NCBI GenBank assembly: GCA_949752745.1
Contig: OX457027.1
Coordinates: 87,317,720 to 87,381,719 of the forward strand
Length of the DNA: 64,000 nt
Source: Protula sp. h YS-2021
Lineage: Eukaryota; Annelida; Polychaeta; Sabellida; Serpulidae
Direction: 5' to 3'
Positions 31,763 through 44,833 of this stretch are shown here, piece by piece. The notes below the pieces were generated by a model. That model had not been told where the DNA came from. It ran no database searches and saw only the letters and a program-made list of their open reading frames with translations. The position numbers and the translations under genes were made by a program. Each line of letters starts with the position of its first letter. The stretch's first letter is position 1.

Positions 31763-33865
31763 GATGAGCTTTCACTCTGATTCCTTTAGGTAAGTGAACG
31801 GTTGAGATCATATGTCATGGAATTCAAAATTTACTCAACGGAATCTTTAGGCCATTCCATAAATACGTTCAGTGAACAGCATACTGGTCGAAAATTCAAC
31901 AACAAAAAAAGAAGAAATGAATTACACCTAGTATATCTGATATCGAATTGACGTCTACATCTTTTTATGTTTTGTGAAGGCATTGTCGGCATTGTTTTGA
32001 CTTCTGTTTCTATTGAGCTTCATGTCGACATACTCTACGTCAAAACGACGCCCCGTAAGACGTTAGCAAGACGTTTCACTATGAACCGACATACCTTCAA
32101 CGTTGCAACTACGTGGTTGTTCACCTGATGTCTTCTGTGCTTTAGTAACAAAAAAGGAGGAAGGCTTTATATCAAACTACCAAGCTGACAACGAAAAGAC
32201 AAAACTGAACAAATGCAAGTTTCAAGAAAGTAAAATAACATCACCTTTTATTATGAGAAAGAAAAAAAGCTAAAACAAATGAGACCACTCAATCGAAAGC
32301 GGTTAAAGCCAGGCTGACTATACCGACTGACACATTAGCTGTGCGTGGACTGCGGACAATTAAATCAAAGAAAAGATTTCAGGTAGACGCTAAAACACTT
32401 AAGGGAATAGAAGGACAAGTATTTCAGAGAATACTCGAAAATATTAAGAAATTTTATAGTTAGAAAAAATATGAATGACGTCGGGAATGTGAGGTAAGAA
32501 CGAGAAGTCGAAATGCCCAGTTGGATTCTATAAGAAAATGACGAGCCTCACAGATTGCCAGGCCCATACACGTGATGTGGAGCAAGATATTTATAGCTTC
32601 CACTTATATTGCTTTTTGGCGCACAAAAATTGTATCCATTTCCCATGATTATTGAGAGGGAAGGGGGTCAAAAGGGTGAGTAGCAGCTGGACATGGCATA
32701 ACTGCGATTGGTGACTTAATCCGGGACAAAAGAAGGCTAATTTAATATTCACGTTCAAGGATACGTTGAGAAAACAGAATAGCTTTATTCGGACTAAGCT
32801 GATTGGTTAATCAAAATAAGCCGCCATACATTTGTGGCAAAATAAATAAATTGTACATTGAATAAAGCCTAGTTATTATGATAATATTTACGAAACTTCG
32901 CCATTGATATATTCCTTCTTGTTATCTGACAGTCATAATTTCCTTAAATTTATTAGTATTTTATGGATTTGTCTGTTTTAAAAAGAGTTCCTTGGGTGCT
33001 CAAATTACACAGTTTATTAATTTATAAGATTGATCATTTTAGAACAAGAATGCATCCGAACCTTTGAAAAGAACCTTTTCAACTAAGAAAAAAGAGCATG
33101 TCATAACTCTGCTTTGGTGGATGAACAGCGAGTACAGATACCACAGAAAGCTTAAATTGTGGATTTTTAAAGCTACATCTATTTCTTAGATTAAATTTAT
33201 TTTTAAAAATATCATTTATTTCTCTATTATCGAAAAAGTTAAGAAAATAAGGAGAAGGTTTTGAAAGAGAGAATTTGAAATTGATACGTGAGGCTAGATA
33301 TCACAAACACAGCAGAATCTATGGCTTCATTGCTATGTGTCAAAGCTGGATTTCAGGGCACCCAAATTATGTGGTTTTACTTTGAACTATATTCGCCCTG
33401 AGAGGATATCACGAGAAAATAAAAGCTGGGTGTGGCAAACGCAAACAAAGGCTTTCTTTCTATTGTGATCGTGAACATTTCCAATGTGATAGTTTGTGTG
33501 GTAAAATTATGTAATACAAACCCAGCTGCAAAACATAAAATGGATTACCTTGGTGTTAATTTCTTTTGAACCTGCCTTAAATTCTGTTGTTTAACCTTTA
33601 ATGCATCATTAATACAGCAATTTGATACAAAGTGTATGAAAGAAGAAAATTTGGCGACGTCAAAGAACTTCATTAAGAAAACAGAAATGTGTATACAATG
33701 CTGACAAATCTCAGTGGGTTATAGGGATTTTTTTCTCTTTTAGGAAAAAAAAAACGATTGTTTATTTTTAATTAGCAAACTGGAGTTGTCAAAAAGAAGC
33801 ATAACAGATTGGAAAGCAGTCACGTCTACAACGCGAGCCATATTTATCAACCAAATCTGAATACA

Positions 33866-34045
33866 GTGGAACCCCGGAAATAGGACCACTAATGGGGAAA
33901 TGAACTAAAATGGTTCTATTTGCGGGGTGTTCCTATTTGCGGGGTTCTTTATAATGGAAGGATCTTATAATGGTACTGTTAAAACGAGGCCCTAATTATG
34001 AGTTGTTTTGCGGGATGGTCCAACCTAAGGGGTGGTCCTAACGTA
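33866..34045. mobile_element. pogo/Tigger-like terminal fragment
   Basis: It starts CAGTGGAACCCCGG after a TA, the classic start of pogo-group ends. It then carries repeats of TTCCTATTTGCGGGGTTCTT. No transposase and no clear opposite end. A related fragment is at 46477-46506. Confidence 0.45.
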
Positions 34046-34070
34046 GGGTTGCCTTGTGCTTGAGACACAT

Positions 34071-34093
34071 TATATATATATATATATATATGT

Positions 34094-34151
<58 letters not shown>

Positions 34152-34154
34152 TAT
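34071..34154. repeat. (TA)n microsatellite
   Basis: About 80 bp of TA dinucleotides with a TGTAGATA interruption. Confidence 0.95.
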
Positions 34155-35168
34155 ATAAACAGCAGAGGAAATTGGACATAAAGGTCATGTTTGAATTCTA
34201 ATTTTTAAAGCATTCCATTAACTGTTCTGAGATGGATTTATACAGATGAGAACTTAACATGACGTGTTCCTGACCTATTTTTGCAGATGCCACAAAGTGT
34301 ATAAAAAAGACAAAAGATGCCTCATAAATTTGTGACAGGAATAGAAAATGTGAAGTATCAGAAAACATGGTGCATTCGTCTCGGCTATGCAGGGTTTTAT
34401 GTGCAGCGTACAGTTGATTAAAACTGTAAGTGTTTCTTTTTAAATTTCTGCAATTGACCTCTTCTCAACTTCTGTTCGTGAATTATGACAGATTGTGACA
34501 GATTTTAATCTCAAATTATTTAAACAGTTCAGAGAATGGATACCACGGCTTGTGGAGAAAACTGTGTAAACCTTCCGTCAACAGTGTATAGATGGCGGTT
34601 TGGGATAGAATTTTAATGTCATTAGCAACAAGGGCATTTAGAGTTATCAGTGTGGAGATTAACAGGGATTAGAAACCGGATTATCCGAGATCTAGGACTG
34701 TATATGTGTATGTGTGTGTGTTTTTTATTGCTAATTTTAATGCTTCGCTTGAGAATTGAAAAGTCTTGTGCTGTAAATGAATCAGTCATTGCAAAAACTG
34801 CCTCGAGTGTATGTTTATCCTCATAAAAGTGCGTTAGAACGACGTGTAAATGAAAGGTGAAGCATTCTAAAATTCAGAAATTGGAGAAGATTTTGTTTTA
34901 TACGTTTACGTTTTTCAATAATTACGGTTACAATAGACAATCTGTTGTCGATTTGTGCAAAAACTGGCACTGGAATTGCACATGAATAAGAAGTGCTGTG
35001 TACCCCAATTGTTACTCTTGGTCATTTTCACATTTTTGTTGATGATCTGTTCGTTTTCGTGTTACAGATTTCGTTGTTGGATTTCACTTTTTTTTTTTCA
35101 ATTTCGGGATTTAACTAATAGTGAGCGCTGAACGTAATTACGCCATCATCACGCCACCTAGCCGTCAT

Positions 35169-35247
35169 CACGTGATCTAGCCGCCATCACGTGACCACGC
35201 CACCACGTAATTACGTTATCGCCACATCACCACGACACCACCACGTG
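35169..35247 (+). promoter_or_regulatory. E-box array just upstream of a start codon
   Basis: CACGTG occurs at 35169-35174, 35188-35193 and 35242-35247, the last one three bases before the ATG at 35251. CACGTAATTACG-type palindromes lie between. The whole stretch is a loose tandem of CATCACGTGA / CCACGCCACC. It may be the promoter or 5' UTR of the gene that starts here. Confidence 0.5.
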
Positions 35248-35250
35248 ACC

Positions 35251-35352
35251 ATGTTCCAGCGGCTACGGAAGAGCATTTCGCTGATGACCTTGAGGGTGGA
35301 GAAAAGGGTCGAGCATTTCCGCGATCGCGTTTTCAACCCCACGAAAGTACGG
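35251..35352 (+). CDS. First coding exon of an unrecognised gene
   Basis: ATG in a good context (GTGACCATGT) followed by 34 codons, MFQRLRKSISLMTLRVEKRV and EHFRDRVFNPTKVR, then a strong donor CGG|gtaagc. A second possible donor six bases earlier (AAA|gtacgg) also keeps phase 0. The peptide is basic and could form an amphipathic helix. The codon usage is GC-rich compared with the flanks. I link it to the exons at 41971 and 55838 by strand, phase and the absence of competing signals; the link is inference. I do not recognise the protein. Confidence 0.6.
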
Positions 35353-37139
35353 GTAAGCGAGATGTCAGTTTCCACCAATGTTTCTTTTCCTTTTTTAAAT
35401 AATGCGGTGACGCAAGTCCAAACAGGTCCTTAATTGTTAATGCAGAACATAGGAGATATCACGTAAATTAACTTTGAAGATTGGCAAGAAGAACCCAAGA
35501 AATATGGTCAAAGAATTATGTGGGTGGGGGCCTCCTTGTGCATTCAGACAGGCCAACCAACGCCTCCACGTCACTCTTTCAAATATCCAATATGGAATTT
35601 TTTTCTTCAGAGAACCAGTAAACATCCTTAGGTCGATCCAACTTCGATCTGAGGTTATTACAGCAGTAACTGTGGTTCTTACTTCGGTAGTAACAAGTCG
35701 CAACCACAGATCAGATGACCCAAGGGTGGTGGTACTATGATAAAAGGGAGACCACACTATGAATGTGGCTGTCAAGATGGTGATTGTAGATTAATATTTC
35801 CATGAATCTCCTACAACGTTGCCTTTCTGACGTCTATACAAGGTCAGGAGATAGACGTTATTTCGACGTCTATTTTCAACTTATCCGCAACGTTAATCAG
35901 ACGTTGGATGATCGACGTTTATCCAAAGTCGTAAGCTAGGCGTTGTTTTGACTTCCATAAATAACCAAAACCCGAACGTAGCATTATTTACTGGGTATAT
36001 AGGAACAACAATGTTAATTGATTTCATTTGCTGGTTTCTGCGGTTTAGAAGGTTGACTGTGTGATTCGTTTCTCGTGTAAGAAATGACCTTGACCTCAGT
36101 TTTTGCATATCAGTGTTGCTTACTAAGATGTACTTTGGGATGGTTCCTCGGTGTAAATCGACTAGGTCGGACATAAGGCAAAAAATATAAAAGCAGGAAC
36201 GAACAACCGTCTAAAAATAAGCAACATTGTAATTTCTACATTTCTATAAAAATTGTCAGCTTTTAATCTGCTAACATTCACAGGACTGTGGTGTTTTGGA
36301 ATTAGATTTGAACAGCTGTTCCTCTAAGTCAAAGAAAAGAAATGCACTGTGATTTTTTTCTTGGCAGCCTATTCAGTGTCACATTACCGTACGGTCTATA
36401 TTTAGCTACGTTTCGTTGCTTCGCCCACCGATGCTGATCTAAATAAAGGTACGGTATTATGTCTGATATCACACAGCTCATGTCACCAAACTGACTTCAT
36501 TCGGGACTATTTTTCAAAGTCATCCAAAGTTGTAAAGAACACTGTTAATTAATGTCTTAATTACATATAATTATAGTACCCGAACCTGTTGCCAAACACA
36601 CCATTGGGCTGGCTAAAATCCTACATAAACTGTGCACTGTGCAGGCGACAGTCGTGACAAAATGATCACCTGTGCTGAGGTCTTCTCTCTCAAGTGCCCT
36701 TATCCTGTCATGAAGGGCAGTTTTTGAGTGCCGTATATAACTATGACTATATAACTTTCAATTCCATTTTGAAAATCCTTAGCGTTTGAAAAGAAATACT
36801 TTTTTTAAAAAAAAGGCGTATTTTCCTGCAACTCTGTTTGTCGCTCTTTTTTAGGGAGGAGGGGGGAGGGGAGTTTTACTAAGCTTCTAATTCAATACCA
36901 GTCATAATTTTTAGTCTTTGTGTGACTCTGAATTTCGCCAGTCGTATTTATACCAGACCATAAAAGTTACCAAAAAAAAAAAAAACGAAAAAGAAAAAAA
37001 TAGAGAAGTTGGTGGCCTCTTGCACAAATAAGGACCAGTGAAGTGCCGTAATATTGTACCGTGTATCGCCTTGTTCTTGTAGTAATCGCTGGTCCGTTAA
37101 TGTGGCGATAGTAAATACATTATGCTGGTTTTCTATAGT
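35353..37139. other. Intron 1 of the second gene, left part
   Basis: Contains an ACGT-rich dispersed repeat ending TTTACTGGGT (35880-35996), related to those near 25090 and 27641. No exon is seen. Confidence 0.4.
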
Positions 37140-38075
37140 TCCCACTCGCAAACTTCGTTTGCAACTGGTAGTTTTTCTGGGAGTTTCTCTCCTTTTTTCG
37201 TTTTTTTCTTCTCCTTTTTTCCGTTTGGATGGTTTCCAGAAAACTCCTCCTACAGAATGAGATGAAATTTGGCACACATATAGGGTGTGGCGAGGTCTCC
37301 GCAATTTTTTTAACCTCAGAGGTCAAAGTCAAGGTCAAATTAGGGTCAAAGTTGTTTTATTCCATAAAATGGTTTCCAGAAAACTCCTCCTAGCGTTCGA
37401 GTCAGCGAAGCTTTATATTTGGTACATATATAGACAATCATCAGGTCTCGGTGAAAGGTCAAGGTCAAAGGGAGGTCAAAATACTTTTCAAAACCTCTAT
37501 TAATCACGAAAAATGACCATTAAGAGTGCTCAAATCCCAGTTTGAACCTATAAACCATACTCAGTAGGGGCTAACCTACCATCCCAAATCTCTACCTTGA
37601 GGATCAAGGTCAAAGGTCACGTCATCTCATGTGCCGTTAACGATCAGTGGACTTATCTCGAATACGGTTAGAGATAGAGCGATTTTGAGCTCATTTTTAC
37701 CCTTTGGGCCTAAATAACGTTACATTAGAGATACCTCGGTGACCTTGACCTTCTCGATTACAGTCAAGGGCAAAAACCGGAAGTTGACTATTTTCTTGAG
37801 ATAGAGCGATTCTGAGCTTATTACGTTACATAAGAGGTACCTCGGTGACATTGATTTTCTCGATCAAGGTCAAAACCCGGAAGTTTACTATTATCTCGAA
37901 AATGGTTAGAGACAGAGTGATTTTGAGCTCATTCTTAACCCTTTGGGCCAAAGCGACGACAAAGAAGGTGGTCCTGCGTGACTTTGTGCTTCTTGGTCAT
38001 TAATTTAATACAAATATTTTCTCTAGTGTTTTTTGCAAGTGGGTCTATTCCGCTATCTAGCGGAATTCTGTCTAG
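37140..38075 (+). mobile_element. Helentron-like non-autonomous element, copy 1 (936 bp)
   Basis: It starts T|TCCCACT followed by a hairpin GCAAAC-ttc-GTTTGC, then a T/C-rich tract and TTTCCAGAAAACTCCTCCTA. The body is full of AGGTCA half-sites. Near the 3' end stands GCAAGTGGG, the inverse of the start, then a hairpin ATTCCGC-tatcta-GCGGAAT, then TCTGTCTAG|T. The flanking bases are T and T. Internally placed 3' inverse repeat, terminal hairpin, CTAG end and T/T target fit Helentron/Helitron2-type elements (known for that group). No coding capacity. Confidence 0.7.
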
Positions 38076-38095
38076 TTGTGTTCATTTTTTTTGCG

Positions 38096-38121
38096 GCGGG
38101 GGGGGGGGGGGGGGGGGGGGG
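38096..38121. repeat. Poly(G) run of about 25
   Basis: An uninterrupted G-run 20 bases after the Helentron-like copy 1. It is one of several long G or C runs in the window. Confidence 0.95.
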
Positions 38122-41100
38122 TTGGCTCATCTGTGGCTTTACTGGTATGGAAAGAGCTTTATTTTATTTGGTTAAAATAACTACCAAGCAGAAGGTACAC
38201 GGGGGTGAGTCGAGAAGCACGGAATCTTTTCGTACTTTATGGCTGGTCCCTTAAGTCAGCGTGGGGAAGCGATCTGCCCTTTTCGCCTCATTTGTGCCAA
38301 ACCATACAGTTTAATTCGTTACATGACCCGAGGAAAACGCTGTAAACCGAGTGGGCGATTCCCAAGTTAATATTGTTTAATGCTGACCGGAAGTTTAAGA
38401 AACTCAATAGATATTGCAGTTTTTTAAGCAAACCGTCAGTTGAGTCACGTTAACAGATCATATATTGACTTTTTTCGAGTCAGTATAAAGGAATGACTGA
38501 CCAGCTACGCGAAGTCAACATCGTGTTACTGGTCAATAATTAGTAGATGTTGACTTTTTGTAGTCAACATGAAGTATTATTAACCAGGAAGAACATACTG
38601 ACCTTTACTCCAACATTTCCGTGACTGATCAATAATACATTTCATCTGACTCGAAAAAAGTCAATATATTATTTGTTATACGACTTGATTGGCGTTTTAT
38701 AGAGAAACAACACCTATATCTATAGGCTTTTGTGTTCCTGTCAACATTGAAAAATTATTGACATGGGAATCAACCAATCAGAGTAAAGCATTTAGTAAAG
38801 CTCTTTGACAATACGCCATGTTGACTCAAGATTAATCAATATCTGCAAACTACATTCGTTTGTTCTTCTCATCATTAAAAACTAATTAAAAATTATTTTT
38901 TATTTAAATTTAAAATACAGTACCATGAAATAGAAAAAAAATCACTGCTGAGAGGTCCTTCGCTGACAGAACAACAGAGCGCACTGAGGCTGCAATTTAA
39001 AGAAAAACTAGCCTATTGACAACGACCACTAATATGACGACACCTCAAAGTGATGTAAATTATTATCAAAATACTCTCGGCTTTCGCATTTTAGAATCAG
39101 TCGTTATCTTCTTTGGCATTTTACAAGGGTGGCTATTATTTGAAATAATTGTAAAAAAATCATGTCAGCCAGCATTGTTATTGAAACTAAATTCGGAATC
39201 TTGTCTGTTGTAATAATGTTCTAAATTTTAGCTGAATAAACCAAGACTCTCGGACGAAAAATTACATGAGACGGGCTTTAAAAATTGCTGCCTTTTCGTA
39301 AAATATGACAGAAAATACCCCTATTTTTAGAGCGTTGAAAAAATGGGTTCTGAGTTGGCATGATCGAAAGCATATAAATTACAGAGTACCAACTAAATAA
39401 CAATGGTCGCAGAAGTATCGTGACGATTACTGCCAATTAAGTAAAAGAAAGAAAAAAAAACTAGCGTTGCTCGAAAAGCCACGCAGACGCGAAGAGACTT
39501 CACAGACTGCAGGCGGCTCTTTGGCCAATGATGCCAGGGCATGGGCGACCAAGAAATTTATGATAACACCTGCCATATTTTGATGAAATGTTACACTGAG
39601 CTTGCTCGTGGTTTTTCATCAGAACAGCATTAACCTAATTTAGCTTGAACTCTGCTGACCTGTGACTGATAACCTTCCGAGCCGCGTTTGTGATGTTTTT
39701 AGTAAACTTCGATTAACAAACAGCCATTGATTCTGAATCCCTGGGGTGGGGAGATGTGACGTGAATTGGCAACACGCCGCAATAAGAAAAAAATTCATTG
39801 TGGTGTTTAGCAGTGAACCTCGACCGTTTTAATTACACCCCCGCTCTTCGCTGGTCACGTGAGCAATACCACGTCATGATGTCACGTGCCCACGCATTGT
39901 TTTTGTTATTACTGAAGAAGCTCATATTTTTGTATGCTTAATTAACATCATGGTAGTGACCTTTGTCAATCATTTGCCTGCCGCATGCTGGTTGTCAACG
40001 CTGTCATTTTTCTTTTTCTTTTTTTCTTGACACACTGCCGCAGGCTTAATAACGGTCCATGTCTGTAACTGATAAAATTGTTTAATTAGCCGCTGCATGT
40101 GTTTCTTCCAGATACCAGTGTCCATGTTTAAGGTCATACCTCAATTTGAAAAAAACATCGTCTTTAGTTGACAATGAGTATTGAAGTGAAGCGAAGTAAT
40201 CACAGCGAGGCCAGTCACTGATTGATTTTCTTGTTGTTCTTGCTTCGGTAATTTAATGAGAATCAACAGGATAAGAACAAATCTGTTTCGTGCGTGATGG
40301 TATTTAAGTTTTCACAAAGAATTCTAATCATTTTGCGCTGCTCGGCTTATCTTTTTCTCAGGCCAACTCAATTTTACAGCTTGCTCAGAATTTGGATTTT
40401 AAGATAATCTACAAAATTATGGATTGAATTGCGAGAGATTCAAGCAAAATGATTTATATGATACTGTAGATCGAGTAAAGTGGCTTTTTTTTAGTATATA
40501 ATCGGCAGCTTGCCTGGAAAGTTTCCATTTTGCTTCTGAGACTGTCGGTATAACTTTTCTCAGTTCTGAGTGTCGTAATGTTCATGTTTATGACGTTATT
40601 ATGACGTTATTATGACGTTATTATGACGACCAACACTCGGAAGGAAACGCTTATCCCTTTTTTTTTATTACCATTTTGAACACAGATTTCTGCCAAGCAC
40701 GCCCTATAATATACGATAGCAGCGATTGTGCGAGCAAATATGTACTGTCAGGCAGATCTTGATTTCGATTACGTGGCTATGGGACTGACTCGTGCAGCTG
40801 ACGCAGGTGCATCGGTTACCCCGAACACCATTCTAGTCTCATTTTCCATTTGTGTTGTTTCAAGCTATTCAACAAGCTAGTGCCTTTATGAAAAACATTA
40901 ACTTTGAAGGTATTGTACGAGTAGAAGCAGTTCGGGGGTGGAGAAGACTAATTACGCTCACTCCATTCTGCTCGCTGTACTGATTGTTCATCCACAATGT
41001 CACATCGGTCGCTTCCTCATTAATTAGCAATCAGCCGCTGTGGAGACCATCACTCTACAATAGAGAAAGCCCGTTTGGTGTTCGTAGAACGAGAGCTTTT

Positions 41101-41970
41101 TTAATGTGTTGATGTGAAATGCATTGGTAGCGTTTATAATGTGGCAACATTTTGTTTCCTGTATAACTGATTTTTTTTTCTCTGGTATCTAAAGAAAAGA
41201 AGGTAGTAGGTCTATTGGAAAGCAAAGAAAAGGAAGAATCCGTGGAGTTTGTCATCAAAGGATGAATCAGTAATCAGCTGATGCTTGATCATACACATAA
41301 CGGATGCCTGATCATACACAGAACTAATCGCCGTCAATGATGTCGGCATGAAATAGGAATAAAAGTTACACTAAAAGTCACCGTTGGAAAGAATGTCTTT
41401 ATGAATTATGAATGATTGTTATAACTGACGTCAATAACTAGGCAACGAATTATTTACCGTGGTTTTTTTTTTCTCTGTAATTTAATTGGGCCCTCGTGAG
41501 TTCGTGTGCGTCTAACCGACTGATGGACTGCGTGTGCTTTTGTCAGAGAGTGAGAGAAAAATAGTGAAGTTTATTCATGAACTGACTGACAAGGCTGATG
41601 TATAGATTGTCACTTCAGATCTCTCTCTCTCTCATGTTGATGAATTAAAAAAAACTTGGTATCGTTTTTTTTGTGCTCAAATTATTCTAAAATATAGCGA
41701 AAGAATGTGACGAATTGAACTAATTTGATGTCAATAACATTAATGTGTATTAAAAAAACATTTAGATGGCGTAAAAATGCAGACTAATGTGTTAACACAA
41801 TTCTTTATTTAGTTACACACAAAGATGAGTGACTTGATTATCATAATTTCAAAAAGAATAACTTGGAAGAATGGGAACTTAAAAGAAAAAAAGTTGTAAG
41901 AATTGAGCGTGAATAAAAAAAGAAGTTGAATCAATCTTTTTAAAATTTGTTTGTGTTTTTCTGATTGTAG
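38122..41970. other. Intron 1 of the second gene, right part
   Basis: AT-rich. A stretch at 38455-38700 repeats a 'ttgactttttcgagtcag / gtcaacat' theme in both orientations, possibly a degenerate palindromic repeat. A tandem TTATGACG (four copies) is at about 40590-40625. The acceptor tttttctgattgtag ends it. No exon is seen. Confidence 0.4.
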
Positions 41971-43536
41971 CCGCAGACATCTGAAATCACTGCAGAAGAG
42001 TCTAGATTGCTTGGAGAAGCCAGTGAGAGTTCAGATCAACTAGAGCAGTGTCATCGCGAAGAATCCCCCTCACATGAGGCGCAGCTGACTGACTCAGACT
42101 GTGCATTGTTCCAGGAAATTTCGCAAGAAGATACTTCACTGCAACACGAGACGGTTGAAGTTCAGTCTCGTTTAGAAAGTGATACTGAAGATACTGAAGA
42201 TACTGAAGGTGTGAAAGGGCTGGAATGGGATACTTGCGTCATACCAGAATCGGAGACTCGACGGTTGGATGAGTTTCAGGCAGAGAACAATGGTAGACAA
42301 CGGATACCGACGGACAGATCTGATGCCATCGCACTCTGTAATGATAGTTTTAATGAAATTTCTAGTCAAATTGATCTCTCATCTGTGATTGATACAGGAA
42401 AAAGAAAATCCGCGCGCATTTCAAAATCACTAGGTAATTTAAAATTCCATCAGTTTGAAATAAGTGCTCCTATTGCTATTGAAGAAACATTCAGTGAAGA
42501 AAACAGTTTCGAGTCCGGATTCGAGCAGAAGCCAGGGGAGGCTGCTGAGGCCAGCTCACAGTCCTCTGATAAAGTATGTGAGAATTCTTCCGTTCTTTGT
42601 GATGCTTCCGGTACTTCTGAATATCAAAACATTCCTCCTCCTCTGGATAGAAATTCGACATCTCCTATAAAGGGTTCGAACGTTTCTGAAACAGACTTCA
42701 AGGGTTCCAAAACTTTGGAAAATTCAAATATTTCCAACATTCCTGAAAGCTTACTGTCGGTTACGCCTTGTATCGGCTCAAGTGTATGTCAATCTTCAGG
42801 TAATAGTCCTCGATCTACAAACGACTGCAGATCCGCAGGATCAAACCCAACTGTTGTTAATTCTCTACATGCACATTCACATATTCGTCAACATTCAGAA
42901 TCTTTCTTGAACTTTCCAAAGGCGCCCAAATCGCTCGTCGGGAGCTGCAGTGTTGATGATTCCGATATACCTTACGCAGACAGTCTTGAGGATATTTCAC
43001 AGCGAAATGATTACACCTGTAATACTCTAAGAAAAACAGATATTCCAAGTGAAGAAAACCCTGGGGATATTTCTTGGCAAGAAAATCCCTGCGGCTTTTC
43101 ACAGCGAGCTGATTACACCAGTGGGGATCTGAGAGAAAACGAGATACAGTGCGCTAAGTGTCCTGAGGATATTTTAAAACAACCCGATTGTATCTGCGCA
43201 GAGAATCAGAAGGACAGTTCACAGCCAACTGATTACAGTCCTAGTATCGTTAATCCAACAGGAATTCCCTGCGCAGATAATCCTGAGGATGTTTTACAGC
43301 TGAATGGGTACACATGTAGTGTTTTAAGAGAAACCGGGATTCGTTGTGCAGTCATACATGAGGACATATTACAGGGAGCTGATTGCACTAGTGCTGTCTG
43401 CAAAGAAACGACAGTTAGTACGGACACTTTAGACGACGACAGTTTCGCGACAGTGAACTTGAACGAAGGTCGTTTCGAGACAGAATTGTTCGATTTATCG
43501 TGCCAAGCTTTGGGATCGCAAGATGATGTCTTTGAG
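41971..43536 (+). CDS. Large exon of the unrecognised gene: acidic, Ser/Thr-rich, 25-residue repeats
   Basis: The acceptor tttctgattgtag is followed by 522 open codons and a donor GAG|gtcagt, phase 0 at both ends. The exon is rich in Asp, Glu, Ser and Thr, including a 9-bp tandem giving DTEDTEDTEG at about residue 71. From about residue 330 to 480 a degenerate repeat of about 25 residues appears, roughly IPCADNPEDILQ then a short gap, DYTC and LRET. The best copies are DIPYADSLEDISQRNDYTC, GIPCADNPEDVLQLNGYTC and GIRCAVIHEDILQGADCT. No transmembrane segment or known domain is seen; it is probably disordered. If the donor is skipped, the frame continues 13 codons and stops in the adjacent transposon end. 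The length without stops (1.56 kb) and codon structure make a real exon very likely; function unknown. Confidence 0.75.
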
Positions 43537-43558
43537 GTCAGTACATTAATTTCAACCT

Positions 43559-44139
43559 CGTGTAAGGAAACGTTTTGACCCCCAAAATAAATCGACCCCC
43601 GGTCGATTTGTTTTAAAACAAACACACCCCGGTCGATTTGTTTTAAAACAAACAGACCCCCCCCCCCCCTGAAATGTTTTAACCCTCTTATTTTTTGTTG
43701 ATTTCTTTATTTCTTTCCACATATGGCCACCTTATTAGTTTCTTTAATTGAAATAAAAACTATATCCATGAATAACAATTTATTTAGCAACTAACATCTA
43801 CATTTTATACACGTAAACACTTCCAACACCAGTTCCATGCAGTCACAAAAAAAATCTGTCCAAGCTCAATAATGGCATTTCAAAGGGTCAAAATAATAAT
43901 TTTCTACATCAAGAGGTAGAAAATGCTTAAAATAGTATTTAAAAACCATATGCACCATTTTACTCCCATTTTATATTTAAATATGATTATTTGGAGGGGG
44001 TCATTTTATTATAGGGGAGGTCTGTTTGTAATGACGGACTTTCCCAAAACAAATCGACCGGGGGGTCTGTTTGTTTTAAAACAAATCGACCGGGGGTCGA
44101 TTTGTTTGGGGGTCAAAACGTTTCATTACACGGGCACTA
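43559..44139. mobile_element. TIR element just after the large exon
   Basis: The ends read GTGTAAGGAAACGTTTTGAC on the left and, in reverse complement, GTGTAATGAAACGTTTTGAC on the right. The inverted homology continues for about 75 bp through CCCCCGGTCGATTTGTTT and TAAAACAAAC. Short AACAAATCGACC palindromic sub-repeats fill the ends. The interior is AT-rich and non-coding. No target duplication was recognised, so the superfamily is open. Confidence 0.75.
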
Positions 44140-44164
44140 CATGTATCATTTCACATAAAAATCT

Positions 44165-44350
44165 TAATGTATTTTTACATATATCATAACCCTTTTTACA
44201 TATATGATAACCTTTTTTTACATATATCATAACCTATTTTACATATATCATAACCATTTGTTTACAGAAATCCTAACCTTTTTTCGCATATATAACCTTT
44301 TACATAAATCATAACTTTTTTACATATAACGTTTTTTTACATAAATCATC
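44165..44350. repeat. Degenerate 25-bp AT-rich tandem repeat
   Basis: About seven units of TTTTTACATATATCATAACC with length variation. Confidence 0.75.
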
Positions 44351-44465
44351 TTGAATTATGTATCTTCCCACACAAGACAGGATTCGTTTCGATCAATTAC
44401 ACTGCACATATATATATATATATATATTAGAGAGGAAAAGCAGAAGATATATTAACGCAAATGGT

Positions 44466-44535
44466 GATGATAATGATAACGACGACAACGATGATGATGA
44501 TGATGATAATAATAATAACCATAATAATAATAAGG
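44466..44535. repeat. (GAT)n/(AAT)n microsatellite
   Basis: GAY and AAT trinucleotides, following a short (TA)n at 44409-44428. The open frames here are repeat artefacts. Confidence 0.85.
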
Positions 44536-44741
44536 ATTATCCCCGCCTCGCATTCTGAAGACTTAGTCTTACAGCAGAATGCCACAGAAAAACCAGCAGT
44601 ATTTAGGGAAAAAAGGCGAAGAAACTGCAAATCATTAAAGTGTCAAAATTCGGAGATATATGAAGGAAGCATCGCATCAAATTACGCTGAAGGACTAAAG
44701 ATAAACACAGAATAAAATAAATATATAAGTAACTAAAAATA

Positions 44742-44757
44742 CACAGACACACACACC

Positions 44758-44832
<75 letters not shown>
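44742..44832. repeat. (AC)n microsatellite
   Basis: About 80 bp of AC dinucleotides with a few C or G interruptions at the ends. Confidence 0.95.

Positions 44833-44833
<1 letters not shown>

Larger units (their letters stand above)
31006..35168. other. Intergenic stretch upstream of the second gene
   Basis: AT-rich with no supported exon. It contains the tRNA-derived fragment at 31698, the pogo-like end at 33866 and the (TA)n tract at 34071, listed separately. Confidence 0.4.
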
